Positions 1-7,317 of a stretch of DNA of 64,000 bases are shown piece by piece; position 1 is the first letter of the stretch, and each line of letters begins with the position of its first letter. This DNA comes from a candidate division WOR-3 bacterium (lineage in GTDB: Bacteria > Hydrothermota > Tepidihabitantia > SM23-42), in assembly GCA_029858255.1 (NCBI GenBank), contig JAOUFJ010000010.1:1-64000 (forward strand), given 5' to 3'. The position numbers and the translations under genes are program-made. Below the pieces are notes generated by a model. It was not told the origin of the DNA. It saw nothing but the letters and a program-made list of their open reading frames with translations, and searched no databases.

Positions 1-118
1 TACCATGGTCTGGGATCGTACTGACAACCAGGGCCGTGAAGTAGCTAATGGTATCTACTTCTACCGCGTCGAAGCGGCCGGTAATGTCGCGACCGGAAAA
101 CTCATCCTCGTACGGTAA
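1..118 (+). CDS. C-terminal end of a secreted protein with FlgD-like/T9SS-type sorting domain (partial)
   Basis: Only the last 38 codons are in the window, in the frame starting at base 2, ending at TAA 116-118. They read as a FlgD-Ig/T9SS type A C-terminal module: WDRTDNQGREVANGIYFYRV, then GKLILVR at the very end. The same pattern (W-G-x-D, VANGVYF, KLVIVR) closes the next gene at 349-2853, so both are probably exported by the same outer-membrane secretion route. What the missing N-terminal part does cannot be told. Confidence 0.85.
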   Translation, partial: TMVWDRTDNQGREVANGIYFYRVEAAGNVATGKLILVR

Positions 119-138
119 ACACTAACAATCGCTGTAAA

Positions 139-176
139 CCACCCCGCACCTAATAAGTGCGGGGTGGGCGTCTTAT
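139..176 (+). terminator. Hairpin terminator after the partial gene
   Basis: An 11-bp perfect stem (139-149 with 157-167, core CCCCGCAC/GTGCGGGG) closes a 7-base loop and is followed by a weak T-rich run. It lies 20 bases after the stop codon. The same stem core recurs after the next gene (2873-2899). Confidence 0.75.
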
Positions 177-182
177 TGATAC

Positions 183-210
183 TTGACACAGACCATTTAA
201 TGAGTATATC
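183..210 (+). promoter_or_regulatory. Candidate promoter for the 349-2853 gene
   Basis: TTGACA at 183-188 and a weak TATATC at 205-210 are separated by 16 bases, the spacer seen at most promoters in this window. The mRNA would have a leader of about 130 bases. Confidence 0.4.
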
Positions 211-248
211 TACATAGAGGTGTCCAGTAAACTCAGCATTAAAAACGG

Positions 249-257
249 AAGGAGGTG
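249..257 (+). promoter_or_regulatory. Orphan Shine-Dalgarno sequence in the leader
   Basis: AAGGAGGTG is an almost perfect anti-16S complement, yet no ATG, GTG or TTG with sensible spacing follows. The real start of the downstream gene is about 90 bases further on and has its own weaker GAGGGAG. It could be a ribosome standby site or the relic of a lost leader ORF. Confidence 0.35.
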
Positions 258-348
258 AAGGCTATAGCACAAACAGGGTGGATAGGAACAAATCATACTC
301 CATCCATGATCAAAAACATTCCAACAAACAAAAGAAGCGAGGGAGATT

Positions 349-2853
349 ATGAAGAAACATCTAATGATCGTAATACTAGGTTTGCTCTTTGTGCCACTGC
401 TTTATGCTGGCAAGAATCAAGCGGCAGATAGATCGACAGCCCCCACAGCAAGAAAGATTACCGGAACTGAACTACGTGTAAAACCGTCCTCCAGGGTAGA
501 TGGTCCGTACTATCGGCCGGCAACACGTCAATCAGGAATCCTCTTCGTTGAAGACCCCGCAGCGTTGGGGCCGCCAAGCCCTGATCAATATTGGTCAGCA
601 GTGCTTGATAGCATAGTAGGCAGCGGTAATTATGGATGGTTTGCCGTGGACACCCTTCAAACAGCAAATGGACCAAGTCTCGCAATAATGCAAGGTTACG
701 ATCTGGTAATTTGGAATACTTACGATACATGGAATAACGCTCTGGGGCCCGCGCTCACCGCGACTGATCAGACGAATATCTCGAATTACATTACTGGCGG
801 AGGCAAGGTCTGGCTCATTGGCCAGGATATCCTGTGGAGCGGTGTGTCTGTTGCCTGGATGACGGCGAACTTCGAACTCCAGAGTGCAATACAGGATTAC
901 AATGGTGCATCAGGAGCAATTCCCTATCCGGTGGCTGGTGTGGCTGAACTGAGTGGTCTCGGTTTCTCTTTCCTCGTTGACTGGGGAAGTGATGTCTTTG
1001 CCGATGCTCTTACACCAACTGCGAACGCACACCACGTTATTCAGGACGTCGCTTTTCCTTCTTACTATCCGTCCATAGTCAGCAATGATTACACGACTTC
1101 TTTCTGGACCGTGGATGGCCGGAACCCGACTCCGTGGGCTGAATGGCAAGATATTGTCTACATCATGCTGGACAATTTTGGTGTCCTCGGAGCGGAAGAG
1201 TACGTCTGGGATTTTGAGGATGGATGGCAGGGATGGACGCATACCAATGGTGGTACGTTTCCCGCAGCTTGGGGTGTTCAAGCTGCCGCGCTTCATGATT
1301 CACTGCCGGATGCCGGTGATTCCACGATGTGGATCGATTCTGATGCCGCCGGTTCTGGTGGCGGATTGATCGCGGATACGGCTATATCACCGGCCGTGGT
1401 ACCGCCCAATGGTTTGGAAAAGTACAAATGGGGTATCTTCCACTATGGTGGCGGTGGTTCGTACTTGGACGAGATGGATGTTGGGATCAAGTACTATGCG
1501 AGTAGTGCTTGGACTACGGTCCAGCTGGTACATTATGCCACCGGTACGGTCACGGGTCCGGGCTGGGATTCAGTAGATGTGTCAGCTTATGCCGGTGCGG
1601 ACAGTATTCAGGCGTGGTTTTATTTTACCGACTTAGGCACCTGGGGTTATTATGCGGCTTTTGACAATGTCGGCCTCTATCCAGCACCAGTGGAAGATGT
1701 TGGAGTAAACGCAATCATTGAGCCGGTCGGTACTTACTCCATTAACGATGTCGTTACACCGCAAGCGCAAGTAAGGAATTACGGCGATCTTGAAGAGAGT
1801 TTCCCCGTTACCTTCACAATGACTCGCAATGCTCTGCTGGTTTATGCAGACACAGTTATGATGACCCTCGCGAGTGGTGCTGTTGACACCGCTGTCTTCG
1901 AGGACTATACGTTTACTCAGGGTGGAGCCTATAGCATTGTCAGTTACTCGGAACTGGTCGGCGATCAAAATCCAGCTAATGATACAGTGTTTGCCACCGT
2001 CAGCGTTTTCGAATGGATAGTAGACTTCGAGTCTAACAATGGCGGTTTTGTTGCTGACCCTGCTTCCGGTGCTTGGCAATGGGGAGTTCCGACTTCTGGT
2101 CCGGGCGCCGCTCATTCCGGGACACAACTCTGGGCAACGGTACTTGCTGGCAACTATAGCAATAGTGCCAACTGGAGACTTACTTCGCAGGACGACTATA
2201 CTGCTACCATGAACAATCCACACATCCTCTTCTTCCACTGGTACGATATCGAAGACTATTATGATGGTGGTAATGTCAAATATTCTACTGATAATGGCAG
2301 TACCTGGCCGCTACTCCATCCAGTTGGTGGCTATGACGATGTTGCCTATTCCGGCAATAGTGGCATTCCCGCTGAGAGTTGCTTTACTGGCATGCAGGCA
2401 ACTTGGCAGGTAGAGGATATTATTATTCCGGTGAATGTAGGGCAGACTTTCAGACTTCGCTTCCACTTTGGGACTGATGCTTCTGTATACTATTCTGGTT
2501 GGTACATTGATGATCTTGCCGGTATCGGTCTTACCTATGTCGGCATTGCTGAGGGACCGGGAACGCAGAGCATCGCGAAATTCGGTTTTGCCCCCACGAT
2601 GCCCACGATTACCAACGAACGGCAACCGATATCCTACACAATAACTATGCCTGGCCATGTCTCCTTGAAGATCTATGACCGCATCGGCAGGCTGGTGCAG
2701 ACACTCGTTGACGAACATCAAACCGCCGGCGAGAAATCTTTGGTCTGGAACGGCACGGACATCAACAACCGGGCCGTCGCGAACGGTGTGTACTTCCTGC
2801 AACTAGAAGCCGAAAACGAAGTCGCCTTCCGGAAACTCGTTATCGTTCGATAG
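349..2853 (+). CDS. Large secreted protein with C-terminal sorting domain, function unknown
   Basis: An 834-residue protein with a clear signal peptide (MKKHLMIVILGLLFVPLLYA, cleavage near residue 20-26). Residues about 60-280 form an alpha/beta region (FVEDP, YDLVIWNTYD, GGGKVWLIGQDI) resembling the flavodoxin-like module often seen in immune-inhibitor-A/M6-type exoproteins. Two jelly-roll-like segments begin VWDFEDGWQGW (about 284) and WIVDFESNNGGF (about 557), with a CARDB-like Ig segment between (VGVNAIIEPVG, VRNYG). The last 75 residues are a FlgD-Ig/T9SS-type module ending RKLVIVR. No catalytic HExxH was found, so it looks like a surface or adhesion protein rather than an M6 peptidase. 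The ATG at 349 follows GAGGGAG at good spacing. Confidence 0.8.
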   Translation: MKKHLMIVILGLLFVPLLYAGKNQAADRSTAPTARKITGTELRVKPSSRVDGPYYRPATRQSGILFVEDPAALGPPSPDQYWSAVLDSIVGSGNYGWFAVDTLQTANGPSLAIMQGYDLVIWNTYDTWNNALGPALTATDQTNISNYITGGGKVWLIGQDILWSGVSVAWMTANFELQSAIQDYNGASGAIPYPVAGVAELSGLGFSFLVDWGSDVFADALTPTANAHHVIQDVAFPSYYPSIVSNDYTTSFWTVDGRNPTPWAEWQDIVYIMLDNFGVLGAEEYVWDFEDGWQGWTHTNGGTFPAAWGVQAAALHDSLPDAGDSTMWIDSDAAGSGGGLIADTAISPAVVPPNGLEKYKWGIFHYGGGGSYLDEMDVGIKYYASSAWTTVQLVHYATGTVTGPGWDSVDVSAYAGADSIQAWFYFTDLGTWGYYAAFDNVGLYPAPVEDVGVNAIIEPVGTYSINDVVTPQAQVRNYGDLEESFPVTFTMTRNALLVYADTVMMTLASGAVDTAVFEDYTFTQGGAYSIVSYSELVGDQNPANDTVFATVSVFEWIVDFESNNGGFVADPASGAWQWGVPTSGPGAAHSGTQLWATVLAGNYSNSANWRLTSQDDYTATMNNPHILFFHWYDIEDYYDGGNVKYSTDNGSTWPLLHPVGGYDDVAYSGNSGIPAESCFTGMQATWQVEDIIIPVNVGQTFRLRFHFGTDASVYYSGWYIDDLAGIGLTYVGIAEGPGTQSIAKFGFAPTMPTITNERQPISYTITMPGHVSLKIYDRIGRLVQTLVDEHQTAGEKSLVWNGTDINNRAVANGVYFLQLEAENEVAFRKLVIVR

Positions 2854-2872
2854 ACACCTTGCACTTCTTTAC

Positions 2873-2904
2873 CGCCCCGCACCCCAAAAGTGCGGGGCGT
2901 TTCT
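2873..2904 (+). terminator. Hairpin terminator between convergent genes
   Basis: A 10-bp perfect stem (2873-2882 with 2890-2899), 7-base loop, followed by TTTCTCT. It sits between the convergent secreted-protein gene and tonB, 20 bases from each, and may serve both strands. Its core CCCCGCAC/GTGCGGGG equals that of the terminator at 139. Confidence 0.75.
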
Positions 2905-2923
2905 CTAGAACTTGCATTTGGGC

Positions 2924-3541
2924 TCATCCCGAATCGACCAGCCTGAAGTTAAATGGAATCGAAACGTATACGCGCACGTACTTGTCTCGCTGTTTTGCCG
3001 GGGAGAACTTCCAGTTGCGCGCCGCTGCAAGCGCCGCTTCATCGAGCATCTGATTCCCGCTCGATTTCAGTATCTGAACATCCATTATACTACCATCAAT
3101 GTCGACCAAGGCCTTGACCACGGTCTGGCCCTCGATCCCTGCCCGGCGCGCCAGGTCAGGATACCGGGGTTTCGTCTGAACGACCGGCTGCGGTTTCACT
3201 TCAACCTTATAATAGGGCACGATCTCTATCTCGGGTCCTATGGGTCTTGTCCGGATAGGATTCTCGGTAAACTCGGTTTCAGCAATGGTCTCAACAACAT
3301 TCTCTTCATCCCCTATATTCTCGGCCGGGACCACAACCTTTGGGCGCTCTACGGGTGGCGGTTCTTCATACTTGTCAATGTATGAAGAAATATCTTCCAC
3401 CATCGTGATTATTTCATGTTTTAGTTCATAAGGAAGGGGCTGGGCATAAGGAACGAGTAGAAAGAGAACAATGAATATCACGAGGCTGGAGAGTAATCCG
3501 GCCCGCAGATAGATTCCGTACATCTTCTTATGATCCTTCAT
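2924..3541 (-). CDS. tonB: TonB-family energy transducer
   Basis: A 205-residue protein with the usual TonB architecture. There is a short cytoplasmic N-terminus and one membrane helix (about residues 13-32, SLVIFIVLFLLVPYA). A charged, proline-rich periplasmic spacer follows (EEPPPVERPKVVVP). The C-terminal TonB domain covers about 120-200: KPRYPDLARRAGIEGQTVVK, VQILKSSGNQMLDEAALAA and NWKFSPAKQRDKYVRVYVSI. It should couple the inner-membrane proton gradient to TonB-dependent receptors such as the one at 26716-29508; ExbB/ExbD are not in the window. The ATG is preceded by AAGGAGG with a 5-base spacing. Confidence 0.93.
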   Translation of the reverse strand: MKDHKKMYGIYLRAGLLSSLVIFIVLFLLVPYAQPLPYELKHEIITMVEDISSYIDKYEEPPPVERPKVVVPAENIGDEENVVETIAETEFTENPIRTRPIGPEIEIVPYYKVEVKPQPVVQTKPRYPDLARRAGIEGQTVVKALVDIDGSIMDVQILKSSGNQMLDEAALAAARNWKFSPAKQRDKYVRVYVSIPFNFRLVDSG

Positions 3542-3603
3542 GTTTCCTCCTTCTAATTAATATACAAACGGTATGGCAAAATATTCCACTATATGACGAA
3601 AGA

Positions 3604-3738
3604 CGTTAGGGACGTTATTTTCGTTAATCCCGTTAATATCGTTGCTTTCGCTAATGCCGCTAATTTCGTTAATCTGGTTAATCTCGTTAATTTCGTTGGG
3701 CTCGTTATTATCGTTAATACCGCTAATTTCGTTAGAAC
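3604..3738. repeat. 15-copy degenerate 9-bp tandem repeat
   Basis: Fifteen back-to-back 9-base units fit exactly in phase from 3604 to 3738, with consensus CGTTAATNT (variants CGCTAATTT, CGTTGCTTT, GGTTAATCT and others). Because 9 is a multiple of 3, the repeat leaves both strands open, giving artefactual peptides rich in Asn-Glu-Ile on the minus strand. It lies between divergently transcribed tonB and deoB. I treat it as non-coding. Confidence 0.9.
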
Positions 3739-3789
3739 TACATTTCGCATTGCGCATTTCGAATTTCGAAATTTAGACGAACGTTAGTT

Positions 3790-3930
3790 TCGTTGCTCAG
3801 ATTCTCAAGTTCTTATCTTCTCAACCTCTGAATTTTTCGTCCTCTCCGTTTCTCAATTTCCCATCCTCTTACCCTCTTATCTTCTCAGCTTCTGTCCTTC
3901 TCCGTTTTATCGGTTCTCGTGTCTGCGTTC
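3790..3930. other. Pyrimidine-rich low-complexity tract
   Basis: About 140 bases with very few purines on the plus strand, built of recurring TCTCAA, CTTCTC and CCTCTT words. It joins the 9-bp repeat to the deoB promoter. Together with the repeat it fills the 423-base gap 3542-3964, in which I see no gene. Confidence 0.6.
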
Positions 3931-3958
3931 TTTACAACTCTACAAAAAAATATATAAT
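3931..3958 (+). promoter_or_regulatory. Promoter of deoB, predicted leaderless
   Basis: TTTACA 3931-3936, 16-base spacer, TATAAT 3953-3958. The ATG of deoB starts 6 bases after the -10, so the first transcribed base should fall at or within a base or two of the start codon. No Shine-Dalgarno is present. Confidence 0.75.
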
Positions 3959-3964
3959 TCCTTA

Positions 3965-5128
3965 ATGAAAAGGGCGATCGTTCTGATCCTGGATGGAGTA
4001 GGTATTGGAGCGCTGCCAGACGCAGCACAGTATGGAGACGAAGGAAGTAATACGCTCGTAAATCTTGCGGAACAATGCAACGGGTTAGACCTTCCAGTGC
4101 TCGAAAGCCTCGGCCTGGGCAACATAACCGACATCATGGGCGTAAAACGCGTGTCCGAACCCCTTGCCTTTTTTGGTAAGATGGCCGAGCAATCTCCTGG
4201 CAAAGACTCGACATCAGGACACTGGGAGTTGTGCGGCGTGATCCTGGAAAAACCTTTTCCGACCTTTCCAAAAGGCTTTCCTGCAGACATAATAAGCGAG
4301 TTCGAGAAACAGATCGGACATGAAATCCTGGGCAACGTACCTGCGTCAGGCACGGAGATTATCAAACGCCTCGGAGAAAAGCACATTCGGGAAAAGAAGC
4401 CGATCGTGTATACATCGGCAGACAGCGTGTTCCAGGTCGCGTGCCACATCGATGTTTTCAACGTCGAGGAACTGTATTCATTCTGCAAAACGGCACGCGC
4501 CATGCTGCAGGGTGAATACGGAGTGGCTCGCGTAATTGCCCGTCCTTTTGCCGGTACCTTTCCTGAATTCTACCGCACCAAGGACCGGCGTGACTTTTCC
4601 ATGGCGCCGCCCGCGCCGACACTCCTTGACATTGTCCATGAAGATGGCACAAAAGTCACGGTCATCGGCAAGGTCGACGACCTTTTCAGCCACCGCGGTT
4701 TCGACGAATCCTTTCATTCGGTGAACAATCTGGAGTGTATCGACTTTGTCCTTGATTCAATGAAGGAAGAACACGATGCCTTGATCGTCGCGAATTTCGT
4801 CCAGTTTGATATGGATTGGGGGCACCGGAATGATGTTGAGGGTTTTGGAAAAGGATTGGTCGAAATGGACAAGGGCCTTGGCCGCATCATTAGACAAGCC
4901 CGCGACGAAGATATCATATTCATCACCGCTGATCACGGTAATGACCCCACCACTCCCTCGACTGACCATTCGCGCGAGCATGTGCCGATCCTTGCGTACC
5001 GTAACGGCTTTGCTGGACAGAACGTGGGAATACGCGAGACTTTTGCAGACCTTGCGAAGACAACCGCAAATTTTCTGGGCATCGGAGGCATAAAAAATGG
5101 CAAAGACTTCCTCGAAGACTGCCGTTAA
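3965..5128 (+). CDS. deoB: Phosphopentomutase
   Basis: A 387-residue protein, close to the usual DeoB length. It interconverts (deoxy)ribose 1-phosphate and 5-phosphate in nucleoside salvage. Alkaline-phosphatase-superfamily motifs are clear: LILDGVGIGALPDA with the metal-binding Asp at the N-terminus, GKDSTSGHWELCG with the phospho-acceptor Thr, and FITADHGNDPTTPSTDHSRE carrying the C-terminal metal ligands. It heads a four-gene operon; cdd overlaps its 3' end by 32 bases. Transcription appears to start at the ATG itself (see promoter 3931-3958). Confidence 0.97.
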   Translation: MKRAIVLILDGVGIGALPDAAQYGDEGSNTLVNLAEQCNGLDLPVLESLGLGNITDIMGVKRVSEPLAFFGKMAEQSPGKDSTSGHWELCGVILEKPFPTFPKGFPADIISEFEKQIGHEILGNVPASGTEIIKRLGEKHIREKKPIVYTSADSVFQVACHIDVFNVEELYSFCKTARAMLQGEYGVARVIARPFAGTFPEFYRTKDRRDFSMAPPAPTLLDIVHEDGTKVTVIGKVDDLFSHRGFDESFHSVNNLECIDFVLDSMKEEHDALIVANFVQFDMDWGHRNDVEGFGKGLVEMDKGLGRIIRQARDEDIIFITADHGNDPTTPSTDHSREHVPILAYRNGFAGQNVGIRETFADLAKTTANFLGIGGIKNGKDFLEDCR

Positions 5129-5519
5129 TAAGAAGATCTCAAAAGAATTACTGAGGCGTGTTAAAAAAACCCTAAAGCATGTTTACGCGCCGTACTCCGG
5201 TATTTCAGTCAGCGCCGCGCTCTACTGCTCGAGCGGAAACATATATACAGGATGCAATGTGGAAAACAGCTCCTACTCGCTTACGATGTGTGCAGAACGA
5301 GTAGCGCTGTTCAAGGCGGTATCAGAAGGAGAAAAGGATTTCTTACTGCTGTTACTCCATTCTCCGGATATCGATTCGATACTCCCATGCGGCGCCTGCC
5401 TTCAGGTGTACAGTGAACTTGCCTCCGAAATAGTCATCACCACGGTGAACGCGAAAGATGAGTTCCGCTTCTATCCCATAAAGACGCTTCTGGCACAACC
5501 GTTCCGGCTTAAAAAATGA
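5097..5519 (+). CDS. cdd: Cytidine deaminase
   Basis: A 140-residue homotetrameric-type cytidine deaminase that converts (deoxy)cytidine to (deoxy)uridine. The zinc site is visible: TMCAERVAL with the Cys ligand and catalytic Glu, then PCGACLQV with the two other Cys ligands. CNVENSSY and YAPYSGISVSAA are the usual ribose- and base-contact segments. The start overlaps deoB by 32 bases and has GGAGG about 10 bases upstream, inside deoB. With deoB it forms a pyrimidine nucleoside salvage pair. Confidence 0.96.
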   Translation: MAKTSSKTAVNKKISKELLRRVKKTLKHVYAPYSGISVSAALYCSSGNIYTGCNVENSSYSLTMCAERVALFKAVSEGEKDFLLLLLHSPDIDSILPCGACLQVYSELASEIVITTVNAKDEFRFYPIKTLLAQPFRLKK

Positions 5520-5532
5520 ATCTGAAGACAAT

Positions 5533-7317
5533 ATGAATTTTCACTTCGGAATAAACATCCAGAAACTATCATGGGACCAGTTTACCGATGTAGTGGACAT
5601 GATAGAAAGGTCCTGGGGGCGCATCGATTCCGCGGAAAAAGATCTCCTCGTCGGCAGCAGTAAAGAGAACAATATACTCTGCTGCCTGCTCGAATTAAAA
5701 AAGAAATATCCTGAAGCGCGTTTCGGATTTTCACAGCATACCGCCCTTGCCAAGGGACTCTCGAAGATTGCCGAGAAAGGTGAAATACTTATATCCGAAG
5801 AGATCGAAAAGATCGTCATCGATGATTTCAAAGTCACATGCCTGGGAATGCTCTCAATTCAGGGCATGGCAAATGAGATCCTCGTATGCAAATTGGAGGA
5901 ACCAAACAAGGAAATCATACCGCCAAAACAGAAACCACGGTGGCCACACATTTCGCGGCACAGTCAAGTGGAATCGCTCGAGTATCATCTGAGCGTGTCC
6001 AAAGCCCTGCTCGTCGTGTGTCCAACCGGCGGCGGCAAGACAGTTTTCTTCGACGAACTGGCAGACCAGTGGAAGGATAAGAAGATCTCTTACCGCACAA
6101 CATGTCCTTCCTATATGCGCGGGATCACTTTCCAGCCCGTAACCGAACTGGTCATTCAGATCCTGGGCATAAATGATATTGACAGCGCCGAAGAGAAACA
6201 AAAAAAGATAGAACAGACATTGAAAGAGCTGAATATAGCCGACATTGCGACATCATATCTAACCATTCTTGATTTTCTCTCTCTGACCGACGAGGAGTCG
6301 ATTCTTGAAAAAGTCGAGCTCAAAACGAGGGTCCAGGTATTGACCGATACGGTTGCCGACATAGTCAAGCGAATATCCTGGAATAAACCTGCTGTACTGA
6401 TCATCGAGGATGCGGAGAACATGGATGCCTCATCTACTGTATTCTTGCAGCATCTGATGACTAAACTCGCGGAAGAAGATGTCTGCTTCATTTTCAGCTC
6501 ATACCTTTCTCATATCAATCTATCAGGACTGCATGAATTTGAGCTCAGGGAAATTGAAAAGAGAGATTTAACAAAGCTGGTAGAAGAAACGATTGGTGAG
6601 AGTATGAGCCTGCCACCCACTACCCCGTTTCACGTCTTGCAGTACATCGGACTCTACAATGAAGAGAAACTCTCTTATCTGTACAAACAGTATCAGGGGG
6701 AAACGTCGATCGCTGGCTTTGCCCTTTCCTTCCATGACATAAAGACGATCATTAAGAGAAGATTCGAGAATCTCGGTGATAAAAAAGATTTCATCGCCAA
6801 CCTATCGATCGCCGGTATAAAGATACAACCTGATGAATTCCCGCTCGAAAGAGAGAATATGCATCTCTTTGATTATTTCACCAGAACCGGGTACCTCAAG
6901 AAACGCGTCAACTACTACGCTTTTGCCAATCCAACACTGCACGATGAGATTTACGAACTCGCCCAGCACAAGAGAAATATGCACATCCGCTTCGCCGATT
7001 ATTACTCAAGGCTTGGTAGACACGAAGAACATGCGGCTTTCCATTACAGTGAGGGCGAGAATTTCAAGAAAGCAATAGAATACCTTCTGCTTTCTGCACG
7101 CCAGGCGGTTCGTAAAGGGGGTTACGAGTCAGGTATTGAATACTACAACAAGGCGCTTGAGTTATGTCAGCGGAAAAAGGATGCTGCCGAACTCGAACTC
7201 GTAATCGCTCTCAACGAAGGTCTGGCCGATGTGTACCGTTCTCTCGGCGAGGAAGATAGGGCACTAAAATACTACAAAGTAGTGCTGGACAGCTACAAAG
7301 AAATTCTGAAAGAATGA
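5533..7317 (+). CDS. P-loop ATPase with cyclase-like N-terminal remnant and TPR tail
   Basis: A 594-residue protein. Residues about 1-122 resemble the end of a class III adenylate/guanylate cyclase domain (AEKGEILISEEIEKI, then FKVTCLGMLSIQGM) but lack the metal-binding Asp residues, so this part is probably non-catalytic. A STAND-like ATPase follows with Walker A CPTGGGKT (163-170) and Walker B VLIIEDAENMD near 290. The last 120 residues are TPR-like (EHAAFHYSEGENFKKAIEYL, ESGIEYYNKALEL). The cyclase-ATPase-TPR order is known from large signalling ATPases (COG3899 type). It lies 13 bases after cdd and its stop overlaps the start of lptD (ATGA). Ligand and output are unknown. Confidence 0.75.
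   Translation: MNFHFGINIQKLSWDQFTDVVDMIERSWGRIDSAEKDLLVGSSKENNILCCLLELKKKYPEARFGFSQHTALAKGLSKIAEKGEILISEEIEKIVIDDFKVTCLGMLSIQGMANEILVCKLEEPNKEIIPPKQKPRWPHISRHSQVESLEYHLSVSKALLVVCPTGGGKTVFFDELADQWKDKKISYRTTCPSYMRGITFQPVTELVIQILGINDIDSAEEKQKKIEQTLKELNIADIATSYLTILDFLSLTDEESILEKVELKTRVQVLTDTVADIVKRISWNKPAVLIIEDAENMDASSTVFLQHLMTKLAEEDVCFIFSSYLSHINLSGLHEFELREIEKRDLTKLVEETIGESMSLPPTTPFHVLQYIGLYNEEKLSYLYKQYQGETSIAGFALSFHDIKTIIKRRFENLGDKKDFIANLSIAGIKIQPDEFPLERENMHLFDYFTRTGYLKKRVNYYAFANPTLHDEIYELAQHKRNMHIRFADYYSRLGRHEEHAAFHYSEGENFKKAIEYLLLSARQAVRKGGYESGIEYYNKALELCQRKKDAAELELVIALNEGLADVYRSLGEEDRALKYYKVVLDSYKEILKE

Noticed and set aside
1633-2238. 201-codon antisense frame within the first secreted protein
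   Set aside because: No motif or ribosome site; the plus-strand gene has a signal peptide and sorting domain.
3557-3787. Asn-Glu-Ile-rich short open frames on both strands
   Set aside because: They are the 9-bp tandem repeat read in frame; the repeat keeps all frames open because 9 is a multiple of 3.
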